Of a stretch of DNA of 64,000 nt, positions 25,518-35,256 are shown one piece after another (position 1 is the stretch's first letter; the number at the start of each line of letters is the position of its first letter). The notes under the pieces were generated by a model that saw nothing but the letters and a program-made list of their open reading frames with translations, was not told the origin of the DNA and ran no database searches. The DNA comes from JABDMH01 sp965223215 (GTDB lineage Bacteria; Bacteroidota; Bacteroidia; Chitinophagales; Saprospiraceae): contig CBDCVZ010000010.1 of assembly GCA_965223215.1 (NCBI GenBank), forward strand, positions 4,216,001 through 4,280,000. Reading direction: 5' to 3'. Position numbers and translations under genes: made by a program.

Positions 25518-26132
25518 CTATTGTGCTTTGCGGGCTTTGATGCCACACCCGATGGCTTTGGTTGTCAGTGGATCAGGGTCTTGACCCTCTTCAATAGCAG
25601 CGATCGCATTGCTCACGAAGTTTACCTTCACCTCTGCAGCACTTTGAGGATTGTCGTCAATGGCACCGATGTAGCGCACTTTCATCTGGTTATCCACCAC
25701 AAAGGCGTGTGGAGTTCTCGTGGCTCCAAACTTGGGGAACACGGTCTGTTCAGCGTCAAAGACATAGGGAAAGGTATATTCCTTTTCGGACGCTCTGTTT
25801 CGCATGGCTTCAAAACTGTCGCCCGGCTTCATGGTCGGATCATTAGGATTGATGGCCAATACCGGATAGCCTTTGCTTTTATATTCATTTTGGAGTTCGA
25901 TGATCCTTTGCTCATACAATTGTGCATAGGGGCAGGTATTGCAGGTGAAGATGACAATGGCGCCACTTTCAGCATATTCGCTAAATTGAATCCAAGAACC
26001 ATCGACATTCTCGAGCCTAAAATCTTCCACCGTATCTCCGATGGCATATCCAACAGCTGGTGTCAGACTGGTAAACGATTGTATGAGGGCCATCAAACCC
26101 ATCAGTGTAGCAACAAAAAATAATTTTTTCAT
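25518..26132 (-). CDS. Secreted thioredoxin-fold peroxiredoxin-like protein
   Basis: 204 residues with a signal peptide (hydrophobic residues 5-19, cleavage near residue 25). The rest is an AhpC/TSA-type thioredoxin fold: VGYAIGDTVEDFRLENVDG, the redox motif CNTCPYA (CxxC), LAINPNDPTMKPGDSFEAM and FGATRTPHAFVVD with the cis-Pro loop. A final Cys lies in KAIGCGIKAR. This subgroup often pairs with TlpA-like partners in periplasmic redox work. It lies 3 bases after the TlpA-like gene on the same strand, so the two form an operon that ends at the hairpin 25462-25492. Confidence 0.9.
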   Translation of the reverse strand: MKKLFFVATLMGLMALIQSFTSLTPAVGYAIGDTVEDFRLENVDGSWIQFSEYAESGAIVIFTCNTCPYAQLYEQRIIELQNEYKSKGYPVLAINPNDPTMKPGDSFEAMRNRASEKEYTFPYVFDAEQTVFPKFGATRTPHAFVVDNQMKVRYIGAIDDNPQSAAEVKVNFVSNAIAAIEEGQDPDPLTTKAIGCGIKARKAQ

Positions 26133-26135
26133 GAT

Positions 26136-26627
26136 TTAAATTTTGTAAAAGGATTGAACGATTTGTCGTAATTCTTCATAATCTTCAAATGATTGTTCAT
26201 AAAGCTTTCGATGGGTACCCTGATAAATCAATGTGGCCGGTAGCGATCCCGACCATGCAGGATCAACTAAATCGATCCATCCATTCGGATTGGGTGCATC
26301 GAGATAGATGACCTCCGACAGCACATTTCGGTCCGCTAGGAACGGGACGAGCTTTGATTCCAGTTGATTCTTAAAATCAAGGGAGACTAAAAGCACTCTG
26401 ACGGGCATCGTACTCATCTCGCTAGTCAGTCGGTCAAAGAAAGGGAGTTCCTTTACACATGGAGCACACCAGGTCGCCCAAAAATTAAGTACATAAGTCG
26501 TGTCAGAGTTGAAATGCAAGTAGGGCTCAAACTCTTCAAATGACAAGATCTCGATGGTCTCACTAGTTTGACCTCTAGCTGACCCTAAAAGGCTGATAAA
26601 CAGTAAAAAAGGTGTTATTCGATGCAT
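26136..26627 (-). CDS. TlpA-like periplasmic thiol-disulfide oxidoreductase
   Basis: About 163 residues from the ATG at 26627 (MHRITPFLLFISLLGSARG signal peptide). Upstream in-frame Mets give an unlikely His/Tyr-rich extension. The thioredoxin fold has the active site FWATWCAPCVKELPFF with WCAPC. It would reduce or exchange disulfides in the periplasm. First gene of the pair with the peroxiredoxin-like protein. A perfect 13-bp palindrome lies 28 bases upstream. Confidence 0.9.
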   Translation of the reverse strand: MHRITPFLLFISLLGSARGQTSETIEILSFEEFEPYLHFNSDTTYVLNFWATWCAPCVKELPFFDRLTSEMSTMPVRVLLVSLDFKNQLESKLVPFLADRNVLSEVIYLDAPNPNGWIDLVDPAWSGSLPATLIYQGTHRKLYEQSFEDYEELRQIVQSFYKI

Positions 26628-26654
26628 GTAGTAGCACATGTGGTGAGGCCCCAT

Positions 26655-26667
26655 TGAGGTGACCTCA
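26655..26667. promoter_or_regulatory. 13-bp palindrome TGAGGTGACCTCA upstream of the TlpA-like gene
   Basis: Perfect dyad TGAGGT-G-ACCTCA, 28 bases before the ATG at 26627 and 24 bases after the dnaE stop. A fit place for an operator of the redox operon; no T-run, so not an evident dnaE terminator. Confidence 0.35.
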
Positions 26668-26690
26668 TTTAAGCTATAACGTAACTCTAC

Positions 26691-29600
26691 TTAGTTTAAT
26701 TTGTAAGGGATTCCAATTTTTTCAATTTCCCGCACAAATACACCATCGACTTGAATCTTACGCTTTTCAGCCATAAACTGTAACTGTACATCTCGGTCTT
26801 GATCGTAAACCACCATGCGCAAAGGATGTTTACCCTTGTGTTGAAGACAGATTTCGTCCAATGATTTGATAAAATCTGGTGTGATGCTCTTTACCGGCAA
26901 TTTTAACGTAATTGATTTGGTCAATTCTTGCCCGACACTGGAGAGTAACTTGATCAGAAGGGGGTTGAAAAACACTTCATCTGATTGATAACGAGACTTG
27001 AAGACACCTTCCACATAGATCACCTGACCCACTTCGATAAATCCCTTATGCTTTTGGTAGATATCATGACTGAGGTACATCTCCACCGAACCATTGTAAT
27101 CTTGCAGAGTAAACCGACAGTAACCATTGCCGCGTTTATTAACCCCATGCATCGCAGCGGTGATGATACCGGCAATCTTTAGTTGTCGGCCATTTGCCTT
27201 GACACGATCAAAATGAATTAGTTCGCAATTGACAAAATTTTCTAGCTCTAGCTTGTAGGCATCCAATGGATGGCCACTTACATAAATTCCGATGATTTCC
27301 TTTTCCAGGGTGAGCTTGTGCATGCTGGGCCAGGGTTCGCAAACAGGAGCTTTGGGTTCTTGCACCAGTACTTCGTCCGAATCACCAAAGAGGCTGGTGG
27401 CACTTTCGGCCTTTTGCTCCTGGTAGGCGTTGCCATACCTCAGTCCATGTTCAATAAAAGTGTCGTACTTATCAGAGGGTGCAAAATATTGGGCTCGATG
27501 AAATTCACTAAAGCAGTCAAGAGCACCGCCTTTGATCATGTTTTCAAAGGCCTTCTTATTTAGGGTGCGAAGGGGTAGGCGACGCAACATGTCGAAATAG
27601 GACTGAAAGGGACCTTTTTCACTGCGATTGGCAATGAGGGCTTCTACCGCAGCTCCACCCACATTCTTCATAGCCGACAGACCAATCCGGATTTGTCCCT
27701 TCTCGTTGACACTAAAATTAATGTCACTCTCATTCACATCGGGTATCAGCACATCTAGGGAGAGCTTCTTGCACTCACGCAAGAAGAAATTGAGCTTGGT
27801 GATGTCAGATTTGTTGTGGGTCAACACCGACGCCATGAATTCCGCTGGATAATGAGCCTTTAGGTATGCGGTCTGGAAGGCAATAAAGGCGTAGCAGGTA
27901 GAATGCGATTTGTTGAATGCGTATGACGCGAAAGCTTGCCAGTCACTCCAAATCTTATCGACCGCTTCTTTGGGATGACCGTTGTCAAGGCATCCTTGCA
28001 GAAATTTGGGGTAGAGCTCATCAATAATCTTTTTCTTTTTCTTCCCCATCCCCTTACGCAAGGCATCTGCCTGACCCTTGGTAAAGCCCGCAAGTTTTTG
28101 TGACAAGAGCATGACCTGCTCTTGATACACAGTGATTCCATACGTTTCAGCGAGAATCTCCTCCATCACTGGAAGGTCATATTGAATTTTCTCCCTGCCA
28201 TGTTTACGTGCAATAAAATTGGGAATATACTGCAAGGGACCTGGACGGTAGAGTGCATTCATCGCAATGAGATCCTCAAACTTATTGGGTTTCAGATTGA
28301 TGAGATGCTTGCGCATGCCGGGTGACTCATATTGAAATATACCGATGGTGTCTCCCCGTTGAAACAATTCGAATGTAAGTGTATCATCCAACGGTACTTG
28401 GTCCGGATCGATTTCGATGCCGTGCCGTTGCTTAATGATTGCAAGAGCATCCTTCACGATGCTTAGGGTTTTCAGTCCAAGAAAGTCCATCTTGAGGAGA
28501 CCGGCATCCTCAACCACACTGTTATCAAACTGAGTGACCAGGAGGTCAGCATCTTTGGCTGTTGCTACCGGAATATAATCGCGAATGTCTCCCGGTGTGA
28601 TGATCACACCACAAGCGTGAATGCCCGTGTTGCGAATATTCCCCTCTAGTTCCTTGGCTGTACGCAAGGTCTCTCCCACCAAATCATCTTGCTTGGACAT
28701 TTCGATGATTTTCTCCGCACGCTCAATATCTTCAGCATTTAGTATGGACTTTAATTTTGGATGTATACCACCTTTGGCCAATACTTGTTGGAGGCTAGCT
28801 CCCAGCTGCTGTGGAAAGGTTTTGGAGATGCGATCCACCTCTTTTAGTTCTAGATCGAGCACCCTGCCAACGTCACGTATCGACATTTTCGCGGCCATCG
28901 ATCCATAGGTGATGATTTGAGCTACTTGATTGCGGCCGTACTTTTCTACGACATAATCGATCACTTTTGACCTTCCCTCATCATCAAAATCAATATCGAT
29001 ATCCGGCATTGAAATCCGCTCGGGATTTAAGAACCGTTCAAAAAGTAGATCATAGGCGATGGGGTCAATATTTGTGATTCCCAGGCAATACGCCACTGCA
29101 GAACCCGCGGCCGATCCGCGACCTGGCCCCACGCTAACTCCCATGTCACGGGCCGTGGTGGTAAGATCTTGGACGATCAAGAAGTAACCCGGATAGCCAG
29201 ACTGCTTGATTACACTGAGCTCAAACAGTAGGCGCTCCTCTATCTCTGGAGTAATATTGCCATATCGTTTCTTTGCCCCAACGAAAGCCAAGTGTTTGAG
29301 GTAATCATCTTGGGTCTTAAAACCCTCCGGCAGCGGAAATGCTGGCAACAAGATGTCTCGGGCCAGATCCAGGGTTTGCACTTTATCATAAATCTCCAAG
29401 GTCGTGTCAAGCGCCTGGGGCAGATCGGCAAAGAGCGTGTTCATCTCCTGCTTGGTCTTAAAATAGAAATCGCTACTGCTGAATTTGAAGCGACCTTCCG
29501 CATCTAACTTACTACCCGTATTGATACAGAGCAAAATGTCATGTGCCTTCCAATCCTCCTCTTCCACATAGTGTGAGTCATTGGTTGCAATGACCTTCAC

Positions 29601-30227
29601 CTGGTGTTTTTTGGCAAAACCGAGCAGGGTTTGATTAATATCTTCCTGGCTGGTACCTGTGCCATCAATGTCCTCCAGTCCTCGGTGTCTTTGCAACTCG
29701 ATGTAGTAGTCCTCACCAAAAAGATCAAGCCACCATTTCAGAAGTTGCTCAGCTTGATCAAGTTTTCCGTTTAGAATGGCCTGTGGTATTTCGGCGGCCA
29801 AACAACAGCTACTGGCAATCAGACCCTCGGAATATTGCACAAGCAATTCTTTGTCAATCCGTGGATACTCACCGTAGATCCCTTCAATAAATCCCAGTGA
29901 GCATAGCTTCGATAGGTTTCGATATCCTACTTCATTCTTGGCCAATAAAAGTTGGTGATACCGTTTATCTCGCTCACCCAATTTGCGCGAAAAGGACTTC
30001 TTATGCCGATCCTCCACCAGATAAAATTCACAACCTACAATGGGTTTTAGGTTGCGCTTATTGGCTTCATTGACAAACTTAAAGGCACCATACATATTGC
30101 CGTGATCTGTCAATGCTACTCCAACCTGTTGATCACCCACGGCCTTATCCATCAGGGTTTCAATGCGCGAGGCTCCATCCAGCAAAGAATATTGGGTATG
30201 ACTGTGTAAGTGAAGAAAATCAGGCAT
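26691..30227 (-). CDS. dnaE: DNA polymerase III alpha subunit
   Basis: 1178 residues, normal for DnaE. The N-terminal PHP domain begins FLHLHSHTQYSLLDG with metal-type His residues. The C-family polymerase palm carries MPDIDIDFDDEGR, where the catalytic aspartates lie, after GPGRGSAAGSAVAYCLGI. Further blocks are IGIFQYESPGMRKHL, YRPGPLQYIPNFI and the helix-hairpin-helix region. An OB-fold sits near the C-terminus (KIAGIITAAMHGVNKRGNGYCRFTLQD). It is the replicative polymerase of the chromosome and binds the beta clamp and DnaX. It stands alone on the minus strand with about 100 bases of upstream non-coding DNA. Confidence 0.97.
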   Translation of the reverse strand: MPDFLHLHSHTQYSLLDGASRIETLMDKAVGDQQVGVALTDHGNMYGAFKFVNEANKRNLKPIVGCEFYLVEDRHKKSFSRKLGERDKRYHQLLLAKNEVGYRNLSKLCSLGFIEGIYGEYPRIDKELLVQYSEGLIASSCCLAAEIPQAILNGKLDQAEQLLKWWLDLFGEDYYIELQRHRGLEDIDGTGTSQEDINQTLLGFAKKHQVKVIATNDSHYVEEEDWKAHDILLCINTGSKLDAEGRFKFSSSDFYFKTKQEMNTLFADLPQALDTTLEIYDKVQTLDLARDILLPAFPLPEGFKTQDDYLKHLAFVGAKKRYGNITPEIEERLLFELSVIKQSGYPGYFLIVQDLTTTARDMGVSVGPGRGSAAGSAVAYCLGITNIDPIAYDLLFERFLNPERISMPDIDIDFDDEGRSKVIDYVVEKYGRNQVAQIITYGSMAAKMSIRDVGRVLDLELKEVDRISKTFPQQLGASLQQVLAKGGIHPKLKSILNAEDIERAEKIIEMSKQDDLVGETLRTAKELEGNIRNTGIHACGVIITPGDIRDYIPVATAKDADLLVTQFDNSVVEDAGLLKMDFLGLKTLSIVKDALAIIKQRHGIEIDPDQVPLDDTLTFELFQRGDTIGIFQYESPGMRKHLINLKPNKFEDLIAMNALYRPGPLQYIPNFIARKHGREKIQYDLPVMEEILAETYGITVYQEQVMLLSQKLAGFTKGQADALRKGMGKKKKKIIDELYPKFLQGCLDNGHPKEAVDKIWSDWQAFASYAFNKSHSTCYAFIAFQTAYLKAHYPAEFMASVLTHNKSDITKLNFFLRECKKLSLDVLIPDVNESDINFSVNEKGQIRIGLSAMKNVGGAAVEALIANRSEKGPFQSYFDMLRRLPLRTLNKKAFENMIKGGALDCFSEFHRAQYFAPSDKYDTFIEHGLRYGNAYQEQKAESATSLFGDSDEVLVQEPKAPVCEPWPSMHKLTLEKEIIGIYVSGHPLDAYKLELENFVNCELIHFDRVKANGRQLKIAGIITAAMHGVNKRGNGYCRFTLQDYNGSVEMYLSHDIYQKHKGFIEVGQVIYVEGVFKSRYQSDEVFFNPLLIKLLSSVGQELTKSITLKLPVKSITPDFIKSLDEICLQHKGKHPLRMVVYDQDRDVQLQFMAEKRKIQVDGVFVREIEKIGIPYKLN

Positions 30228-30333
30228 GAGTCAGGATTGAATCATGAAGGTACGATTCGTTGGTCTTGAAATAAAACATGACGAATGTTTTCATATGAAA
30301 AGAAACAATTGTGTAACTTAATTACTTTAATAA

Positions 30334-31632
30334 TCATCGGATGTTCCAGCCATATTTGCGATACAACAGGCTTTGGACGATGCCCCGACCAAGCATGAAT
30401 AGGAGAAGTGCCAGCCACAGACCGTGATTTCCGTAGGGCTCCCTGAGTAGATAGTGAACCACTAAAAAGAGAAGCAGCGATACCAACATGGCATTACGCA
30501 TGGTCCTCGAAGCTGTCAAACCGATGTAGATCCCATCCCAAATGTAGCAAAGGAACCCAGCCAACGGAAAGAGCACCATGTACACCAGAAATGGTTTACC
30601 CGCTTCTACAACACTAAGATCCGAAGTGAAGAGGTGTAAGATCCTGGTACCAGCACCCGCATAAACAAGTGAAAAAAGTAAACCAAAGGCAAAACCCCAG
30701 TAGAGACAATATTTAATCATTTCATTCACCTTTTGTTCACTTGCTTGCCCCTTATATTTGCCAACTAAACTCTCCGCTGCAAACGCAAATCCATCAATAC
30801 CATATGACATCCAGTTTACCATCTGTAGTAAAATCACGTTGACCGCTAAAATAAGGGTTCCAGCCGCGGAAGACTGGCTGTAAAAAAAACCAAATGCAAA
30901 GGTGAGTGATAATGTGCGGATGAAAAGGTCGAGGTTGACTTGGAAAAACTGTTTGAAGCCATCCAGCTCCTGCAAAACCCGAAATGTGAAAGTCCTAACC
31001 AGCGGTCGGTACTTCTTGATCAAAAGTAAGATTCCGGCCATGAATCCAACATACTGAGCAGCCACCGTACCCCAGGCTGCACCAGCAATACCCATTTGAA
31101 AATGGACGATCAAAACATAACTCAGGCATATGTTGGTGAGGTTGATAAGCAGTGTCAAGTAGAGGGGATATAATGCGTTTTGCATACCAAAAAACCAACC
31201 TAACAGCACATAAGAGGCAAGCGTAGCGGGAGCAGCCCAAATACGGATGCCAAAGTAGATCCGTACTAGATCAACCTGACTTGGGTCGACCTGAAACAGG
31301 GTGATTCCCAACCGTTCAATGGGAACTTGACCGAGGAGTAAAAGCGTGGCGATGGACAGTGCCACCAGCATGGTTCGACTAAAATTATGGCTGATTTGCA
31401 CCTGATCTTTCGCCCCATAGGCCTGGGCGGTAAGTCCGGTGGTGCCCATACGAAGAAAGCCAAAATTCCAATAAATGAAATTAAACAACATGGATCCAAT
31501 GCCAACCGCACCTAGATGCAGGGCGGAAAGGTGTCCCATCAATGCAGTATCAACGGTGCTCAGTAACGGCACGGATACATTGCTCACAATGTTGGGAATG
31601 GCCAAACGAAGTATTTCTCGATTTTTTCGCAT
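30334..31632 (-). CDS. MATE-family efflux transporter (DinF-like)
   Basis: About 432 residues from the ATG at 31632 (MRKNREILRLAIPNIVSN); an in-frame TTG/ATG extension to 31701 adds non-conserved sequence. Twelve membrane segments are expected in the two six-helix halves typical of MATE. Diagnostic blocks are LAIPNIVSNVSVPLLSTVDTALMGHL, GTTGLTAQAYGAKDQ in the first half and NWMSYGIDGFAFAAESLVGKYKG in the second. It exports organic cations or drugs using a Na+ or H+ gradient; the substrate cannot be told. The subgroup resembles DinF rather than NorM. It is divergent from the PASTA gene. Confidence 0.93.
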   Translation of the reverse strand: MRKNREILRLAIPNIVSNVSVPLLSTVDTALMGHLSALHLGAVGIGSMLFNFIYWNFGFLRMGTTGLTAQAYGAKDQVQISHNFSRTMLVALSIATLLLLGQVPIERLGITLFQVDPSQVDLVRIYFGIRIWAAPATLASYVLLGWFFGMQNALYPLYLTLLINLTNICLSYVLIVHFQMGIAGAAWGTVAAQYVGFMAGILLLIKKYRPLVRTFTFRVLQELDGFKQFFQVNLDLFIRTLSLTFAFGFFYSQSSAAGTLILAVNVILLQMVNWMSYGIDGFAFAAESLVGKYKGQASEQKVNEMIKYCLYWGFAFGLLFSLVYAGAGTRILHLFTSDLSVVEAGKPFLVYMVLFPLAGFLCYIWDGIYIGLTASRTMRNAMLVSLLLFLVVHYLLREPYGNHGLWLALLLFMLGRGIVQSLLYRKYGWNIR

Positions 31633-31867
31633 TCGACGCCAAAGGTAAGATCGAATTCCCGATTCAAATAACAATAGAGACCAGGTGGTCAATGGGTTCA
31701 AATTTGGCTTGCTTGATCTGGTAATACTCAGAAAGGCAACCAGATAGATATCTTTATTGAATCTGATATGTATCTTGAATTATTAAATTTACCTTTGGCT
31801 GGAGGTTTCACAATCATGACTCCATCATCCAATCAAATTTTTAAGCTGAATTGATCGTTAATTGCCT

Positions 31868-32641
31868 ATGATTTGGAGAAATCTCGGCCTTATTGCCCTT
31901 TTTCTAATTGGATGTCTGTTGTTGACCATGCTTTGGTTGCGTTTCTATACTCATCATGGCCAGTCCCTCGTTTTGCCCGATTACACAGATCAAGATCTGG
32001 CTTCAGCTACCACTGATGCAAACAGTCGAACATTTGAGATCATCGTAATTGATTCTGTACATATTGTTGGAAAGGATGGAGGCATCATCATCAACCAAAA
32101 TCCTCCCCCCAACAGCCAAGTGAAACAAAAACGCAAGATCTACGTGACCGTCACAAAGCATGAAGCCGTGCAAATTCCAGTGAGGAGATTGCCTGTGCTG
32201 TACGGCAAGAGCTACGACCGAAAGCGGCGAGAGCTGAAGCAAGGATTCGAAATCAACACGAAGGTGGTAGGCAAGAAATTTGACGCTGGGGCACCAGACC
32301 ATATACTCGAAGTCTCTTACAATGGCGAAACCATAATCAACAGCAATCGCAGAAAAGATAATGTACAAATTCCAAAGGGTGCAACGTTAGAAATGATACT
32401 ATCGAAATCTACCGGAGGATCTTTGACCATGCCAGATTTGGAATGCAAAAGCTATGATGAGGCAGTTTTTCAACTGCAAGCACTCCAGCTAGCTGTTGCC
32501 GATGCGGTATTACCCACCAATATGCAAAGTGCGAGTGATGGCTTTGTCTGGAAGCAAGAACCCCTCGCTGAGTCGCGGGTATATACGGGAGACACCATCA
32601 CGCTATTTTTATCAGCAGAACCACCCGCTGGTTGTAACTAA
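31868..32641 (+). CDS. Membrane-anchored protein with PASTA domains
   Basis: About 257 residues from ATG 31868 (a TTG at 31862 lies two codons before). One N-terminal membrane helix (about 6-25), then three PASTA-like units in the periplasm: LVLPDYTDQDLASATT with NQNPPPNSQVKQKRKIYVTV, then VRRLPVLYGKSYDRKRRELKQ, then LTMPDLECKSYDEAVFQLQA with WKQEPLAESRVYTGDTITLFL. PASTA units bind cell-wall fragments or serve as spacers. There is no kinase domain, unlike the well-known PASTA kinases. It lies 19 bases before the T9SS cargo gene, with which it is likely cotranscribed. Confidence 0.85.
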   Translation: MIWRNLGLIALFLIGCLLLTMLWLRFYTHHGQSLVLPDYTDQDLASATTDANSRTFEIIVIDSVHIVGKDGGIIINQNPPPNSQVKQKRKIYVTVTKHEAVQIPVRRLPVLYGKSYDRKRRELKQGFEINTKVVGKKFDAGAPDHILEVSYNGETIINSNRRKDNVQIPKGATLEMILSKSTGGSLTMPDLECKSYDEAVFQLQALQLAVADAVLPTNMQSASDGFVWKQEPLAESRVYTGDTITLFLSAEPPAGCN

Positions 32642-32660
32642 TCCACAAGACTACGAACAC

Positions 32661-34820
32661 ATGACCAGCAGATTGCGAGCATTCTTGGTTAGTTTTATTT
32701 GGATTCTCATTATTGCGAATGCCAAGGCACAGATAGATTTGGTGCCACTTCGCTATAATCCTGAGATTTTTCAACCGTCTAGCCACGCAAGGACTTTGCA
32801 GCAGGATGTCTTAAAACTATATGTACCTGAGAACGCCACCGTTGCCTATTGTACATTTGACCGGCTGATCAGTGAAAAAGTAGATTCTGTAGCCCTCGAC
32901 ACCTGCAACGTACTAAGTTATGGTGCGGCCAGTTTGGATGAATGTTTGACGTACACCAGTTTGGGAGGATTGGGAACCGATATCCTTTGTCTCAAGGTTT
33001 GCGATAGCAATGAGGTCTGTACAGAGTTTAATGTCAAAATCACCGTCGGAGCCACCATATCTCAACCCATCATTGATGATTTTGCCTACGCTGGTCCTAA
33101 TCCAGATACCTCCACCTGGTTGGACCAGGACGTTTACATCAATGATGCATTGGCATTCGAACCATACTCCATTGGTGTAGCCACCTTCGATGGTCTGAAT
33201 GATCGCGGTTCACCCTACTCAGGTGGTTCGGGATTTGCTGATGCGCTGACTTCGGCCTTCATAGATTTGTCGTCAACCTTTGAACCCATGTACTTAAGTT
33301 TCTTCATCCAACCAAAGGGACTTGGACTGATTCCCAAAATCAGGGATTCGTTGGTTGTCGACTTTCGTACACCAACAGGCCACTGGAGGCGAGTCTGGGC
33401 TCATGAGGGTTTGCCTAATGGGTTTTCACCCATCGATGCGCCTCCACCATTCGCATATCACAGGATTCCAATTGAGGAGGAACTCATGCATGAAACCTTT
33501 CAATTCCGCTTTCGCAACAAGGCCAAAAACGAGGGCTTGCAAGAACTATGGCATTTAGATTATGTGCGACTTGGCAATGATGACATTACCAAGGAGGTAT
33601 TCAGGGATATTGCCTTTACCAAGCCTCCCAAAGCTGTACTTTCTCCCTACACCAGCATGCCTTCAAGTCACTTTATCGCTGAAGAAGTGCGACCGAGGGT
33701 GATCAGCTCAGTACGAAACCTCGACCAATTCAATGTGGGGATGAACGATCCTACAGTCAGGTACTCCCATGAATCTAGGGAACTCATGTCGCGAACCTTT
33801 ATCGAACCTGTTTCAGAGTGGACGCTGGCACCTGGCACCATCTCCTTTGATTTTGATTTGAACGATGGTGGATCTTCCAATTATCAGAAACTGCAGGAGG
33901 AGTTACTGCAAGTAATTGTCCCGGGTGCGCAAACTTCAGTGCAGTCCACCTTGACTTTCAATCGAGGGGATGAAATTATTGGGGCCATGGCCAATAACAC
34001 GGTGACCAACAACACCATATTTTCAAATTACTTCGCCTACGATGATGGGACCGCGGAATCTGCCATCATTGATCGGGGTACCACTGGACAACGCACGACG
34101 CTTGCCGTTGAATATCACACCAATGTAGAAGATCAACTGCAAGGTGTTCAGATAATGTTTCCACACATTGAGGGTGATATTACTTCGCAAAGATTCAACT
34201 TAAAGGTATGGATTGATAGCTTGGATGACAATCCAGAATACGAGGCCACATTTCTAAAACCTTATTATCCGGATGCTTTTTTTGACACCCTGCAGGGATA
34301 CACCACCTATGACTTGAGAGATACCGCAGATGAAAAAATCAGTATAAATCTACCCATCGGAAAATTTTACATTGGGTGGGAACAAGTGGATCTGTCGGGT
34401 CTGAAGATATCCGTTGGCTATGATCTAAACTCTCCCGAAGGCAGTGAATTCTTTTATTTCAACGCTGGTGATATCTGGACAAAAGTTGGAAACTCGGGTC
34501 TGCTAAGACCGGGAGCTCTCATGATTCGACCAATAGTCGGTAACGAACCTGCCATTGCTACCCAAACCCGCAGTTTATCACCCCGTAAAACAATACTGTA
34601 TCCCAATCCCACCGCTGGTGTGCTGCAATTTCTTGAGCCCGAGGCCAACATGAAAAGCTGGCAACTTGAAATCTTTGATTCGGCAGGTCGGCGCTTGGAG
34701 CGTACCGTTCTCAAAAAGGAAATTGATATTTCTGACCATCAGCCTGGTACCTACTTCTTTCGAATGACCAATGCTGGAAGCGAAGAAGTTTATTTCGCAA
34801 AGGTGATCTTAATGAAATGA
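32661..34820 (+). CDS. Large T9SS-exported surface protein
   Basis: 719 residues from the ATG at 32661 (MTSRLRAFLVSFIWILIIANAKAQ signal peptide). The upstream in-frame part overlaps the PASTA gene and is not coding. The middle holds beta-rich domains; FAYAGPNPDTSTWLDQDVYIN and the lectin-like LDLSSTFEPMYLSFFIQ region recall choice-of-anchor domains, and FAYDDGTAESAIIDRGTTGQ is typical of large Bacteroidota surface proteins. The C-terminal about 75 residues are a type IX sorting tail: ILYPNPTAGVLQFLE, LEIFDSAGRRLER and ISDHQPGTYFFRM. Expected on the cell surface; no enzyme motif is seen. Confidence 0.9.
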   Translation: MTSRLRAFLVSFIWILIIANAKAQIDLVPLRYNPEIFQPSSHARTLQQDVLKLYVPENATVAYCTFDRLISEKVDSVALDTCNVLSYGAASLDECLTYTSLGGLGTDILCLKVCDSNEVCTEFNVKITVGATISQPIIDDFAYAGPNPDTSTWLDQDVYINDALAFEPYSIGVATFDGLNDRGSPYSGGSGFADALTSAFIDLSSTFEPMYLSFFIQPKGLGLIPKIRDSLVVDFRTPTGHWRRVWAHEGLPNGFSPIDAPPPFAYHRIPIEEELMHETFQFRFRNKAKNEGLQELWHLDYVRLGNDDITKEVFRDIAFTKPPKAVLSPYTSMPSSHFIAEEVRPRVISSVRNLDQFNVGMNDPTVRYSHESRELMSRTFIEPVSEWTLAPGTISFDFDLNDGGSSNYQKLQEELLQVIVPGAQTSVQSTLTFNRGDEIIGAMANNTVTNNTIFSNYFAYDDGTAESAIIDRGTTGQRTTLAVEYHTNVEDQLQGVQIMFPHIEGDITSQRFNLKVWIDSLDDNPEYEATFLKPYYPDAFFDTLQGYTTYDLRDTADEKISINLPIGKFYIGWEQVDLSGLKISVGYDLNSPEGSEFFYFNAGDIWTKVGNSGLLRPGALMIRPIVGNEPAIATQTRSLSPRKTILYPNPTAGVLQFLEPEANMKSWQLEIFDSAGRRLERTVLKKEIDISDHQPGTYFFRMTNAGSEEVYFAKVILMK

Positions 34821-34927
34821 AAAATCGGAGAGACACAGCGGCGTGAAAAAGTAGACCCACCACAGAGTTAACCTCGATTGAAACCCACCCACATAATTTT
34901 ACCTTTATACTACTAAAGTTGCACTAA

Positions 34928-35227
34928 ATGAATATTTCAGTAACTGAACTTAAAGCAAAATTGGATGCAAAGGAGGATTTTATTTTGATTGATGTGCGTG
35001 AACCTCATGAGCATGCAGAATTCAATGTGGGTGGTCAGTTAATTCCAGTTGGTGAGATCCCGCACGCCCTTGAGCAATTAACCGAACACAAAGACGACGA
35101 AATCGTATTGTATTGTAGGTCTGGAAACCGGAGTGGCATGGCACAGCAATTCTTACACCAATACGGGTTTACAAAAGTACTGAATTTGACTGGTGGAATG
35201 TTGGCTTGGCAGGAAACCTATCCGTAA
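34928..35227 (+). CDS. Rhodanese-like domain protein
   Basis: 99 residues, a single rhodanese domain with no signal peptide. The active-site loop CRSGNRSG carries the catalytic Cys, preceded by IDVREPHEHAEFNVG. It moves sulfane sulfur from a donor to an acceptor in the cytoplasm. The start ATG lacks a strong ribosome site; a near-consensus TACCTTTA lies about 25 bases upstream. It is convergent with dcd. Confidence 0.94.
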   Translation: MNISVTELKAKLDAKEDFILIDVREPHEHAEFNVGGQLIPVGEIPHALEQLTEHKDDEIVLYCRSGNRSGMAQQFLHQYGFTKVLNLTGGMLAWQETYP

Positions 35228-35256
35228 TATTTACGTGGTGATTGTACTACCAGAAA

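Noticed and set aside
25521..26123. A 200-codon open frame on the plus strand
   Set aside because: It lies wholly antisense to the thioredoxin-fold gene, whose signal peptide and CxxC motif are clear; the antisense product has no recognisable fold.
32496..32660. Extended N-terminus of the T9SS cargo protein
   Set aside because: It overlaps the end of the PASTA gene in another frame and precedes a perfect signal peptide that starts at ATG 32661.
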